From: JBBSEX01 sp038239345
Lineage (GTDB): Bacteria; Acidobacteriota; Terriglobia; Bryobacterales; Bryobacteraceae
NCBI GenBank assembly: GCA_038239345.1
Contig: JBBSEX010000018.1
Coordinates: 1-64,000 of the forward strand
Direction of reading: 5' to 3'
Length of the DNA stretch: 64,000 nt
The stretch's first letter is position 1; each line of letters opens with the position of its first letter. The position numbers and the translations under genes are program-made. Shown here in pieces: positions 17,682-25,939 of this stretch. The notes below the pieces were generated by a model. That model was not told the DNA's origin, did no database searches, and saw only the letters and a program-made list of their open reading frames with translations.

Positions 17682-17734
17682 TTGAGGTGCTAGCGCCGCA
17701 AGGCATAGGGGTTCAAGTCCCCTCCTCCGCACCA
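17682..17734 (+). tRNA. Orphan 3' half of tRNA-Leu(GAG); candidate attR
   Basis: From the anticodon loop onward the sequence is a normal class II leucine tRNA: loop TTGAGGT with anticodon GAG (17684-17686), 3' anticodon strand GCTAG, variable arm CGCCGCAAGGCAT, T arm AGGGG-TTCAAGT-CCCCT, acceptor strand CCTCCGC, discriminator A and encoded CCA. No D arm, no matching 5' anticodon strand (CTAGC expected) and no GCGGAGG acceptor strand occur upstream. It is thus a partial, non-functional copy. Breakage at the anticodon stem-loop is typical of tyrosine-integrase attachment sites. Confidence 0.85.
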
Positions 17735-17738
17735 TATC

Positions 17739-17773
17739 AAAAGCCGGTGTATCAGATCGATACATCGGCTTTT
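17739..17773 (+). terminator. Strong intrinsic terminator after the tRNA fragment
   Basis: A 15-bp stem (AAAAGCCGGTGTATC with GATACATCGGCTTTT, one G-T pair) closes a 5-base loop and is followed by ATCATTTTT. It starts five bases after the CCA end, as expected for the original terminator of the tRNA gene. It could also work on the minus strand for the convergent sigma factor gene, where the stem ends in TTTT. Confidence 0.8.
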
Positions 17774-17912
17774 ATCATTTTTCGGCAGGTTTTGGTTGCT
17801 TTGCATTCTCGGTCCGGCCAAGCCTCAGTTCTGATCTAGACCTCGCGATGGGAACCGGAAATACATTACTGGTTAGCCGGACGCACGCGCGTTTTCCAAG
17901 ACCGAACAGCAC

Positions 17913-19193
17913 CTATGCTGACAAGGCCGCCTTCTCAATCTGCTTTAGCTTTTCCGTCAGCAATTCCTGCTCCCGCAGGTTTTGAGTCATCGTGATTGCT
18001 CGTTGGATCTCCTCACGTGCCTCGGTGAACCTCCCCATTTTCGTGAGGAGGTCTCCGCGAACACTGTGAAGCAGATGATAGCCAGTCAGCACAGAGTCAG
18101 CAGGGAGCGTGGCTATGGCATCGAGTGCATCAAGCCCAGCGGCCGGGCCTTGCGCCATACCCACAGCGACTGCTCGATTCAGTGCCACGATGGGAGATGG
18201 CGTGGTATGCATCAGAGCGTCGTAGAGAAGAACGATCCGTTCCCAGTCAGTCTCTGCGGCTGTGCGAGCTCGCATATGACAGGCGGTAATGGCTGCCTGC
18301 AAGGCATACTTTTCAGCGCCACCACCGAGTCTTTGGGCTTGTTCGAGTGCGGACATTCCTCGCTCAATCTGCGCGTCGTCCCACAAAGAGCGATCCTGAT
18401 CCGGCAATAAAACCGCCTCACCGTTATTTCCCCGGCGAGCCGAAGTGCGCGACGCATTGAGCTCCATCAGAGCCAGAAGTGCGTGCACTTCAGACTCGCC
18501 GGGAAGAAGTTGTACCAGCATGCGTCCGAGCCGCCGCGCGTCATCGCAGAGTGCGGCCCGCATCCATTCCTCTCCTGAGGTCGCGGTATATCCCTCATTG
18601 AAGATCAGATAGACCACGGAAATTACTGACTGCATCCTGCGGCGTAACTCGTCCCCGCGCGGCGTCTCAAAGGGTACATGAGCTTCCGAGAGAGTCTTCT
18701 TGGCGCGAGAGATCCGCTGTCCCATCGTTTTTTCAGGCACAAGAAAGGCGCGGGCGATCTCCGCCGTAGTGAGGCCGCCGATCAAACGCAAGGTAAGCGC
18801 GATGCGTCCTTCCACTGCAAGCACCGGATGGCACGCGGTAAAGATAAGGCGCAGCACGTCATCGTCGATCACCCGATCTAGTGCCTGGTCCATAGCCTCT
18901 CCCAGCCGCTGCTGTTGCACTTCAAGCTCCCGGGCAATTTCTTGGTGCTTTTGTACAAGCATCTGTCCACGGCGCAAAGAATCGAGAGCGCGCCGCTTCG
19001 CCGCCGTCATCAGCCAAGCAGCAGGATTGTTGGGGATACCTTCCTCTGGCCACACCTCGAGGGCAGTCACTAAAGCGTCCTGGGCTAGTTCTTCTGCAAT
19101 CCCGATATCGCCGGTGACGCGGGCGATCGCGGCGATGAGGCGTGTGGACTCGATCTTCCACACGGCCTCAATCGTCTTGCGAATGTCGGTCAT
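17913..19193 (-). CDS. ECF42-type RNA polymerase sigma factor with C-terminal extension
   Basis: This 426-residue sigma factor has region 2 (IAEELAQDALVTALEVWP, PNNPAAWLMTAAKRRALDSLRR) and region 4 (LTTAEIARAFLVPEKTMGQRISRAKKTL) in the first 190 residues. A roughly 230-residue helical C-terminal domain follows (starting with VVYLIFNEGYTATSGEEW). This is the ECF42 design, in which the tetratricopeptide-like extension controls activity in place of an anti-sigma factor. Two YciI/DGPF genes directly upstream are the usual ECF42 partners and probable targets. The stimulus is unknown. Confidence 0.92.
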   Translation of the reverse strand: MTDIRKTIEAVWKIESTRLIAAIARVTGDIGIAEELAQDALVTALEVWPEEGIPNNPAAWLMTAAKRRALDSLRRGQMLVQKHQEIARELEVQQQRLGEAMDQALDRVIDDDVLRLIFTACHPVLAVEGRIALTLRLIGGLTTAEIARAFLVPEKTMGQRISRAKKTLSEAHVPFETPRGDELRRRMQSVISVVYLIFNEGYTATSGEEWMRAALCDDARRLGRMLVQLLPGESEVHALLALMELNASRTSARRGNNGEAVLLPDQDRSLWDDAQIERGMSALEQAQRLGGGAEKYALQAAITACHMRARTAAETDWERIVLLYDALMHTTPSPIVALNRAVAVGMAQGPAAGLDALDAIATLPADSVLTGYHLLHSVRGDLLTKMGRFTEAREEIQRAITMTQNLREQELLTEKLKQIEKAALSA

Positions 19194-19211
19194 GCCTTGA
19201 TAACTCTTCCG

Positions 19212-19574
19212 TTACCGCTCAGGGGCTTCCTTCGGCGCTGGCTGAAAGAAGATCTCTCGCACCTCGACCTGCCCCCGGGTGGCGACGACGCCTTTGCGCG
19301 CCCATGCCACCGCCTGGTCCATGTCAGCGGTCTCCAATATCCAAAAGCCGCCTATGTGCTCCTTGGCCTCAAGATAGGGCCCGTCGGTGATGAGGACTCC
19401 GCCATCGGGCTGCGGACGCAGCGACTTCGCCTTGCCCAGACCGCAAGCGTAGATCCTAACGCCGGCAGCAATCATCTCTTTGTTGAGCGCGTGGATGTCG
19501 CGGCCCGTCGCTTCGTCCATTAGGGACGGGTCGAAGTCGTCGGGGAGGTAACCGGCAACCAAATATTGTGGCAT
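19212..19574 (-). CDS. YciI/DGPF-family protein (ECF42 partner, copy 1)
   Basis: This 120-residue YCII-related protein has the family core with the motif ITDGPYLEAKEHIGGFWI, a variant of the DGPF signature. Small YciI-like proteins form ferredoxin-like dimers. Their exact role beside ECF42 factors is unknown, although the sigma factor is known to drive them. It ends 18 bases before the sigma factor gene and has a candidate ECF42 promoter upstream. It is a close paralogue of the gene at 19868-20221. Confidence 0.9.
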   Translation of the reverse strand: MPQYLVAGYLPDDFDPSLMDEATGRDIHALNKEMIAAGVRIYACGLGKAKSLRPQPDGGVLITDGPYLEAKEHIGGFWILETADMDQAVAWARKGVVATRGQVEVREIFFQPAPKEAPER

Positions 19575-19630
19575 TGTTTTCTCCTGGAATGGTCTTCGAG
19601 GGGGGCGATTTACCCCGCCTTCACTATAAC

Positions 19631-19657
19631 GACGAACGGCGGAACTGGACTTCTACA
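19631..19657 (-). promoter_or_regulatory. Candidate ECF42 promoter (copy 1)
   Basis: Minus strand TGTAGAA (19657-19651), 16 bases, then CGTC (19634-19631). The order and spacing match the reported ECF42 pattern TGTCGA-N16-CGTC, apart from substitutions in the -35 element. The block GTTCCGCCGTTCGTCGTTATAG around the -10 region is identical at the second copy, although the flanks have diverged. It lies about 57 bases upstream of the YciI start. Confidence 0.6.
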
Positions 19658-19867
19658 AATGATCAGGAAATTTTGGTTCTAACCGACTGTAGAGAATTCG
19701 CCGCACGCATCTTGGAAGTAACTAAGGAGCTCTAGGGGCCATCTTCGTATACGTTGTCACCGCATTTTGCGACCACGCTGGATGCTTCGCAGCGAGCCCA
19801 AGAAACAGTGCGAGGCTCCTGACTGCGATTGTGTTGCTCGTTTGTTTCAGCACTGCCGTTTCGTTGC

Positions 19868-20221
19868 CTAGTCGGGCGGCATTTCGAGAAACGCTCGCAC
19901 TTCGACCGGCACCCGGCAGGCGACGGTAGCCTTGCGACCCCACGCTAGCGCCTCGTCCATGTCGGCACACTTCAGCAACCATAGGCCGCCGACGTGTTCC
20001 TTGGCCTCCAGGTATGGTCCGTCGGTGATGAGTACGTCACCATTGGGCTGCGCCCGCAGCGACTTCGCACTGCTTGCCGCCGAAAGGCCGCCAGCGAAAA
20101 TCCGGACGCCAGCCGCCTCCATCTGTTCGTTGAGAGCGTCGATATCGCGCATCATCGCTTCGCCCTCCAGAGATCCGTCGTAGCGCTCGGGATGTTGAAT
20201 GGCAACTAAATATTGGGGCAT
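19868..20221 (-). CDS. YciI/DGPF-family protein (ECF42 partner, copy 2)
   Basis: This 117-residue paralogue of the preceding YciI gene shares the MPQYLVA start and the LITDGPYLEAKEHVGGLWLL core. It contains a small insertion (SAASSAKSLRAQPNG). It has its own copy of the candidate ECF42 promoter. The 293-base gap between the two YciI genes carries only that promoter and leftover sequence, consistent with a tandem duplication that has partly decayed. Confidence 0.9.
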   Translation of the reverse strand: MPQYLVAIQHPERYDGSLEGEAMMRDIDALNEQMEAAGVRIFAGGLSAASSAKSLRAQPNGDVLITDGPYLEAKEHVGGLWLLKCADMDEALAWGRKATVACRVPVEVRAFLEMPPD

Positions 20222-20274
20222 GCTTTCTCCTTAATGGTCTTCAGGCAGGTTAGTTGCCCCGCCTTCACTATAAC

Positions 20275-20301
20275 GACGAACGGCGGAACCGGAATCCTAC
20301 A
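20275..20301 (-). promoter_or_regulatory. Candidate ECF42 promoter (copy 2)
   Basis: Minus strand TGTAGGA (20301-20295), a 16-base spacer, then CGTC (20278-20275), with the same surrounding block as copy 1. It lies about 54 bases upstream of the second YciI gene. Conservation of the -35 and -10 cores and of the spacing between two otherwise diverging copies supports function. Confidence 0.6.
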
Positions 20302-20483
20302 AATCGTCCAGGAAGTTTTAGGGTTCTTTTTTCGGAGGGAGGAGTCGCACTCCACAATATCTCTTGTCTCCAGCCGCAACGCCGCTCTGTGCAAATTCGG
20401 GAATGCGGCCGCTTCCGGATTGCCGACGACCCTGGCTGTTAGGCGAACGGAAGCGCGTTTCTGAGGACTCGTGTCCAGAGCAT

Positions 20484-21089
20484 CTACTGCTGTCCTGATT
20501 CCAGATGCTCTGCTAAAAAGGGCAGGACCTCTTTGGTCATCCGGGAGCTCTTACCCCAGTAGGCGTCACCCACACCGTTGAACTCGTCGGCTTCATGTTC
20601 GATCCCGTATTCATTCAACAGATGCGTCAACGCTTGGTTGGAAAAGACGTGGTCAAAGATGGAATCGTTGCGTGACCAATCGATCTTGAGTGCCCGGAGA
20701 TGTTTGATCTGTTCTAAATATTGTGGGACGAGCTCAGCGATGAAAAAGCGCGAACGCAGCTGCGCGATCCGCTCTGCATTGACCGGAAAGTTGCCGGACG
20801 TTTCTTCCACCGGCAGATCCACATAGAGTGGCGCCTTCGCTGTATTTGGCAGAAAGGCCTGAAACATGGAGAGAAAGAGCGTCGAGAAGCCCGCATTCTG
20901 CACCTGGGCTAAAGAGCTCGCATGCTCGAGCAGAGCCCAGTCAGGCCTGGATGTGAATACCTGCACGCCAGATCCCGTGCCCACTGGCTGCATCGCATAG
21001 ACGGTGCCAAACACGTCCGGATGCAGGATCCCCAGCCGGAGTGCGCCATAGGCGCCGATGAAGTTACCGGGAGGGGCAATCGTCTCGCT
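20484..21089 (-). pseudogene. Remnant of an alpha/beta-hydrolase esterase
   Basis: The frame encodes the C-terminal part of a PF00756-like esterase. It resembles the segment after the nucleophile elbow (GAYGALRLGILHPDVFG) and includes the late catalytic histidine region (GIEHEADEFNG). The usual GHSxG elbow reads GNFIGAYG, so the nucleophile serine is missing. An in-frame stop lies at about 21090-21092 and no signal peptide or N-terminal core is found upstream. A GTG (21014) could start a 176-residue product, but it would lack the nucleophile. Confidence 0.65.
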
Positions 21090-21269
21090 TCAAGTTCAGC
21101 TCCTCTCTAGCTCCGGGTGTAAGCTTTCGGCTGGCATGGCGACTCGGAAGAAAAACAGCCCCCCTAGCCATTTAATGCCGTTGCTTCGCCGATGCAGAGT
21201 CCCGAACGATCTCTAAAGCTTGCCGTTCCATTTATCGGTCGGCAGTATCACAGTCGCTTCGGTGTGCGA

Positions 21270-21674
21270 TCAACGGAGTGCATCGGCACCAGGAGAGCAG
21301 ATTTGAAAGATGTTGCCCTCAGGATCGATCGCGTCGCAAGCTTCCCCCGGCTGTTGCCAGTCGCGCCGCAACATTTTGATCCCGAGTGATTCCAGCCGCA
21401 CTCGCTCCGATTCGACGTCCTTCACTTCGAAGATGAGTTTCACCGGTTCCATTTCGCGGGGGGACGGCGGGGACGTGGTCTCGATATGCATCGCGAGTTC
21501 GGCAGGAATCGCATGCAAGGCTAATCGCGCACCGCCCGTATCGAAGGTCGCCCAGACGTCAGTCCAATCTTGATTGGTCGCCCTGACGCCGAGCATGTCG
21601 CCATAAAACTGCTTCATACGTTCCAGATCTTTAACGTAAAGCATCGCGCTACGTAGCCGCATACACGCGAGCAT
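21270..21674 (-). CDS. VOC family (glyoxalase/bleomycin-resistance-like) protein
   Basis: This 134-residue vicinal oxygen chelate protein has the first beta-alpha-beta module MLYVKDLERMKQFYGDMLGV and the second ending in AIDPEGNIFQICSP. The glutamate of PEGN is a usual metal ligand. Substrate is unknown. The frame runs upstream to 21806 across the arsR promoter. The ATG at 21674 with GAGG about ten bases upstream is preferred, and 21662 is an alternative. It is divergent from the ArsR gene. Confidence 0.8.
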   Translation of the reverse strand: MLACMRLRSAMLYVKDLERMKQFYGDMLGVRATNQDWTDVWATFDTGGARLALHAIPAELAMHIETTSPPSPREMEPVKLIFEVKDVESERVRLESLGIKMLRRDWQQPGEACDAIDPEGNIFQICSPGADALR

Positions 21675-21730
21675 ACCGCAGACGGCCTCTTCAAGGCGCT
21701 GGCGCGTGAAATAGAGAAATACGTGAAATA

Positions 21731-21748
21731 GGGTCGGTTGTCCGACCC
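21731..21748. repeat. Short hairpin between divergent genes
   Basis: GGGTCGG-TTGT-CCGACCC forms a 7-bp stem with a 4-base loop, upstream of both the VOC gene and the ArsR gene. It may mark a transcript end or a regulatory dyad. No T-tract follows directly on the plus strand. Confidence 0.35.
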
Positions 21749-21760
21749 CATTCTTCTGCG

Positions 21761-21782
21761 TATATTCGAATATGCGAATATA
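21761..21782 (+). promoter_or_regulatory. Candidate ArsR operator
   Basis: The perfect inverted repeat TATATTCG (21761-21768) / CGAATATA (21775-21782) has a 6-base centre and ends 11 bases before the ArsR start codon. Its A/T-rich arms and size match ArsR/SmtB-type operators. Binding would block the arsR-sulP transcript, giving autoregulation. Confidence 0.65.
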
Positions 21783-21793
21783 GACATAGGCGC

Positions 21794-22135
21794 ATGCCAG
21801 ATACACTTCGTCGCTTCAAGGCCGATATTTTCCAGGCATTAGGACATCCGACCCGGATTGCCATTGTCGAACTGTTGCGAGGCAAAGAACTTTCAACCGG
21901 CAGGCTGATTGAACTGCTTGGCATCGAACAGGCGAATACCTCGCAGCATCTGGCGGTGCTTCGCGCAAAGCATATCGTGGTCAATCGCAAGGAAGGCAAC
22001 CAAGTCTTTTACAGCCTGCGCGACCCCATCTTGAGTGACGTGCTGGATCTCATGCGGCGTTACTTTCAATCCCACATCAAAGCAACAATGGCAACGCTGG
22101 GGGAGATGAAACAGCGGCAGAAGGGGAATCGATGA
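21794..22135 (+). CDS. ArsR-family transcriptional regulator
   Basis: This 113-residue winged-helix protein has the ArsR core FQALGHPTRIAIVELLRGKE and a recognition helix region with GIEQANTSQHLAVLRAKHIVV. No obvious cysteine metal site is present in the helix-turn-helix (no CxC), so the signal is probably not a thiol-bound metal. It overlaps the SulP transporter by four bases (ATGA), and a palindromic operator lies just upstream. It probably represses the transporter operon. Confidence 0.92.
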   Translation: MPDTLRRFKADIFQALGHPTRIAIVELLRGKELSTGRLIELLGIEQANTSQHLAVLRAKHIVVNRKEGNQVFYSLRDPILSDVLDLMRRYFQSHIKATMATLGEMKQRQKGNR

Positions 22136-23856
22136 TTGCCTTGCCTCAAAACTCTTCCGAACGATGGTTTCCGAAGCTGGTGCTCTGTCTCCGCCAGTAC
22201 AGTTTGCCGGTCTTCATCGCGGACTTGACTGCCGGACTGACCGTGGGACTCGTTGCCCTGCCATTGGCGATGGCTTTCGGGATTGCTTCTGGCGTGACGC
22301 CACAAGCCGGAATCTATACGGCCATCATTGCGGGTTTCTTGATTTCCGCCCTGGGCGGTTCTCGTGTTCAAATCGGGGGTCCGACCGGGGCCTTTGTCGT
22401 GATAGTGGCGGGCATTGTCGCGAAGTTCGGTCTCTCCGGCTTATTGATGGTCACAATGATGTCGGGCGTAATCCTGATTGTGATGGGGACGACCGGGCTG
22501 GGGACGGCAGTGAAGTTCATTCCCCGTCCGGTGACGATAGGATTTACCAACGGCATTGCGGTCTTGATAGCTTCGACGCAAATCCGTGATTTCCTGGGCC
22601 TGAAGACCGGTGCGATTCCGAGCGAGTTTTTTGGCCGGATGAAGGTTTTGTTTTTGCATCTTGGCACTGTGGACCCGGCAACGGCATTGGTGGGGTGTGG
22701 TTCATTGGCGATTATTCTCGGATGGCCTCTCGTCACGAAAAAGCTTCCGGGGTCGATTGTCGCCCTCTTTGCGGGAACAGCCGCCGTGATGTTGTTTCAA
22801 TTGCCGATCGATACGATCGGCTCAAAGTTTGGCGGGATTCCCGCGGGCTTTCCAGCCCTTCACTTGCCCGAGTTCCGGGCGGACTTGATTTTGCCATTAT
22901 TGCCCTCGGCGCTTACCGTGGCGTTGCTGGCGGCAGTGGAGAGCCTGCTTTCGGCAGTGGTGGCGGATGGAATGAGTGGCGACAAACACAATTCAAATGT
23001 TGAGTTGATCGCGCAGGGAGTGGCGAATCTAGCGACGCCGCTGTTCGGCGGTATCCCAGCCACCGGAGCCATCGCCCGCACGGCCACGAATATCCGGTCA
23101 GGGGCCAAAACGCCCGTGGCGGGCATTGTCCATGCGTTAACTTTGGTCGGCATCCTTTTGGTTGCCGCACCCTTGGCGAACTCTATTCCGCTGGCCACTT
23201 TGGCCGCGGTACTGTTTGTCGTCGCCTACAACATGGGTGAATGGCGGGAGATCGGCACGATTCTCAAGCTCAGCCGGGCGGACCAGGCGGTGTGGGGCGC
23301 CACCTTTTCGCTGACAGTCGTGGCCGATTTAACAATAGCGGTGGAAGTCGGAATCTCACTCGCGGCGCTGCTTTACATCTACCGTGTTTCGCAAACCACC
23401 ACGGTCGCCACAGTGACACCCGAATACATCGAAAGCGGGCGGGCTCACAGTCTGCAGGATAAGGACGTGCCGCCCTACGTGACCATCCTGCGGATTCATG
23501 GGCCATTCCTTTTCGGGACGACGGACAAGCTTGCGGAGGAAACTGAAGATCTGAAGAAGTTCAGCTCGGTGGTAATTCTTCGGGTCCGGAATATGACGGC
23601 AATCGACGCGACGGGACTTCACGCCCTCGAAGTCTTTTCTGATCGACTGCAGAGAGCAGGGCGGACGCTGCTGCTCTGCGGGGCGCGTGAGCAACCAGCC
23701 CAAATGCTGGAGCAGGCTCCATTCGTTCGACATATTGGAAAAGAGAATATTCTTTCGAATGTGGAGGAGGCTTTGAGCCGGGCGCGGGAAGTGAAGCTGA
23801 ACTTTGAAGGAATCGGCTCCGAGATTGCGACGGATTTGAAAGACGCGCCGCTGTAG
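22132..23856 (+). CDS. SulP-family anion transporter with STAS domain
   Basis: This 574-residue inner-membrane transporter has an N-terminal region of about 12 membrane segments, with the SulP signature near ALPLAMAFGIASGVTPQAGIY and GPTGAFVVIVAGIV. A cytoplasmic STAS domain follows from about residue 440 (SSVVILRVRNMTAIDATGLH). The family carries sulfate, bicarbonate or other anions by symport or exchange; the substrate cannot be told from sequence. It is co-transcribed with the ArsR gene. The last 200 bases of the gene are found again, damaged, at 25494-25704. Confidence 0.93.
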   Translation: MIALPQNSSERWFPKLVLCLRQYSLPVFIADLTAGLTVGLVALPLAMAFGIASGVTPQAGIYTAIIAGFLISALGGSRVQIGGPTGAFVVIVAGIVAKFGLSGLLMVTMMSGVILIVMGTTGLGTAVKFIPRPVTIGFTNGIAVLIASTQIRDFLGLKTGAIPSEFFGRMKVLFLHLGTVDPATALVGCGSLAIILGWPLVTKKLPGSIVALFAGTAAVMLFQLPIDTIGSKFGGIPAGFPALHLPEFRADLILPLLPSALTVALLAAVESLLSAVVADGMSGDKHNSNVELIAQGVANLATPLFGGIPATGAIARTATNIRSGAKTPVAGIVHALTLVGILLVAAPLANSIPLATLAAVLFVVAYNMGEWREIGTILKLSRADQAVWGATFSLTVVADLTIAVEVGISLAALLYIYRVSQTTTVATVTPEYIESGRAHSLQDKDVPPYVTILRIHGPFLFGTTDKLAEETEDLKKFSSVVILRVRNMTAIDATGLHALEVFSDRLQRAGRTLLLCGAREQPAQMLEQAPFVRHIGKENILSNVEEALSRAREVKLNFEGIGSEIATDLKDAPL

Positions 23857-23940
23857 GTAGGTCAGGAGCTCTTGGCTTCGTTTAGCATTCGGAACTTCGG
23901 CTTCGTTCAGCGAATCCGTCAGTCCGGTTGTGGCTGGACC

Positions 23941-25221
23941 TCAGTTCTGAATGGCGATCACCAGGTTCTGCGTTCCCTTGACGCCGTCCAGTGTAAAGGT
24001 GACGGGGACGCTATTGCTTGCCGCCACGTTCGGTACGACGACGTTGAACTGGTAAAGACCGACGTATTGGGGCGCGAGGCCCGCGTAAGTCACGTTGGCC
24101 GGGACCCCTGCGAACGAGATCTGCAGTTGCGATTGCAGAGCATTTTGCTGCTGGACGATCAAGCCGGCCGGTGTATCCGGAGTTACCAAGCCAAAGCCGA
24201 TGCCGTAGAAGGTAATTGTATCGCCAGTCCGCGCGCGTGAAGTCACAACGCCGGGAACGTTGATCGGGAGAACATACGTCAGGGTGTTCGAGAAGAGTGC
24301 GACCACATTCTGAACGCCATTGAGGATGAAGCTGGGCGGCGCCAACAAGCCCGGTTGCGTCGCGTTGACCGTGATGGAGTAGGGGGTACTGCTGCCACCG
24401 GCGGTAGTGACCACGATGGGCTGCGTTCCGGTAGGTACGCCCGAAGGCACCTGCACATCCACTTGTCCGGGGCTGACGTAGTAGACGAATGCCGGCTTCC
24501 CGGCGACGGTCACCGTGGTGCCGCCGAGCGCCGTGGGCGCGTTATTGCCGATGAAGTCCGCGCCACCCCAGGTCTGGGACAGCGTCGTGGCCAGATTGAA
24601 GCCGAAGATCTCGATCCAGGTGGATGGCGCGATCGCAGGAGATCCGCCGTAGTTGCCAGCAGTGACGATCCCTGAGGGTGAGATGGTGGGGGTAGGATCG
24701 AAGTTACCAGTGATCGGACCTGCGATCGTCGCGTTGGGAGCCGCGCCCACTCCCGAGACAGTACACGCAGGTGGGTTTCCAGTACACGTGGGATCCGAGA
24801 AAAGAAAATTGAAGTTGGCAAAACTGTAGAACGACGTGACGTTGCCGCCAGCCTCGGTCAAGTTAATGACGAAGTTGTAATTCCTCACCGCTTGCGCGAA
24901 AAACAGATTGCTGCCCGGGTTATTGACGGCAATTAGCGGGAACGCTCCATTACCGGGATAGGAAACAACGAAGCTATAGGCGCCGTCTTTGCCAAAGCCC
25001 GTGAACGGGCCTGAGAGCGTACACGTCGTAGTGGTGCCGTCAAAAACACAATTGCCCCAAGTGATCGCGCTCTGTCCCTGGCCTGTCGAGTTTGGACCGA
25101 TGCCAGTTAGCTTGAAAATCTCGTTACTGACACCCATCGTCACCACGGCCGAAGCAGGTGCGCACGAAAGCAAGGCCAATACTGCCAGGGAAGGGAATTT
25201 CGAACTTTGAAAGCGCGACAT
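23941..25221 (-). CDS. Secreted protein with TIGR03437 C-terminal domain
   Basis: This 426-residue protein has an N-terminal signal peptide (PSLAVLALLSCAPASAVV). The first half is rich in Gly, Asn and Thr and of unknown function. The second half (from about 185) has the TIGR03437 pattern typical of Solibacter-like genomes: PSTWIEIFGFNLA, YYVSPGQVDVQVPSGVPTG, GDTITFYGIGFG and a QFNVVVPN ending. The family is thought to be beta-sandwich and extracellular. The gene sits between sulP and a broken sulP copy, so it may have been inserted or duplicated with its flank. Confidence 0.85.
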   Translation of the reverse strand: MSRFQSSKFPSLAVLALLSCAPASAVVTMGVSNEIFKLTGIGPNSTGQGQSAITWGNCVFDGTTTTCTLSGPFTGFGKDGAYSFVVSYPGNGAFPLIAVNNPGSNLFFAQAVRNYNFVINLTEAGGNVTSFYSFANFNFLFSDPTCTGNPPACTVSGVGAAPNATIAGPITGNFDPTPTISPSGIVTAGNYGGSPAIAPSTWIEIFGFNLATTLSQTWGGADFIGNNAPTALGGTTVTVAGKPAFVYYVSPGQVDVQVPSGVPTGTQPIVVTTAGGSSTPYSITVNATQPGLLAPPSFILNGVQNVVALFSNTLTYVLPINVPGVVTSRARTGDTITFYGIGFGLVTPDTPAGLIVQQQNALQSQLQISFAGVPANVTYAGLAPQYVGLYQFNVVVPNVAASNSVPVTFTLDGVKGTQNLVIAIQN

Positions 25222-25493
25222 TTTGATTCATTGTACCTGTCGCCGCGCACTCCGATACCAGAGGTGCGCAATCTAAGATGACCCGTTTCGCCGCGACCGC
25301 CCATACTGGTTGGAGCGTTGCACCCCCATTTGCAAGTACTCGCAGGAATCGTTCGGCTCCAGAGTTGGTATACCTCAAGCTGCCCTGAACGGGACGTCAT
25401 CGTCGGTCCGCTCTTGATTCTCGGGTCGATCCGAATATTTGAATAGGGAGGACAACCTTGTCGGTTGTCTATCGCATTGGCATGTCACCGCGG
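25222..25493. other. Upstream region of the TIGR03437 gene, no gene recognised
   Basis: No convincing coding sequence was seen. The part next to 25221 should hold the promoter of the secreted TIGR03437 protein. From about 25470 onward the plus strand starts to resemble the STAS region of sulP. Confidence 0.4.
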
Positions 25494-25704
25494 CGAAGTT
25501 TCTGATTGACTGCAGAGAGCAGGCGGACGCTGCTGCTCTGCGGGGAGCGAGAGCAACCAGCTCAAATGTTGGAGCAGGCTCCATTCGTTCGAGATAGTTC
25601 TTTCGAATGTGGAGGAGGCTTTGAGCCGGGCGCGGGAAGTGAAGCTGAACTTTGAAGGAATCGGCTCCGAGATTGCCACGGATTTGAAAGACGCGCCGCT
25701 GTAG
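25494..25704 (+). pseudogene. Duplicated, broken 3' end of sulP
   Basis: Bases 25494-25704 repeat the last part of the SulP gene (about 23628-23856) with small differences. Long identical blocks include GGAGGCTTTGAGCCGGGCGC and GACGCGCCGCTGTAG. The copy has a deletion after CATTCGTTCG (the GGAAAAGAGAATATT part is lost) and other short indels that break the frame. There is no upstream transporter sequence. It marks a duplication around the TIGR03437 gene. Confidence 0.85.
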
Positions 25705-25939
25705 AAGGTTGAGGTTGCGCTGCGGTCTGGCGGGGATGTTCACGTCGGACAAGACCGCACTGCCGGCAGAGCCTGCTATGGCGCTCACGGCGCGTTCCTG
25801 AAAGGCAAAACTAAACTCAGTAATCTTCCGGGGTCTGTCCGTAAATGAAATCGCCGCTATTCGCAAAGAAGCGAGGAAGATCTTGGGATGCGTGCTTGCC
25901 GTCGTAACGGAGTAGGTTTACTAAGGGCATCAGGGTGTC
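25705..25939. other. Gap without a recognised gene
   Basis: Between the sulP remnant and the DUF1801 gene no coding sequence or RNA was recognised. The 163-residue minus-strand frame that crosses it (25375-25866) runs antisense through the sulP remnant and is not credible as a protein. Confidence 0.4.

Noticed and set aside
17230..17706. 158-residue minus-strand frame over the tRNA fragment
   Set aside because: It reads through the tRNA half and the toxin-antitoxin promoter and has no recognisable domain.
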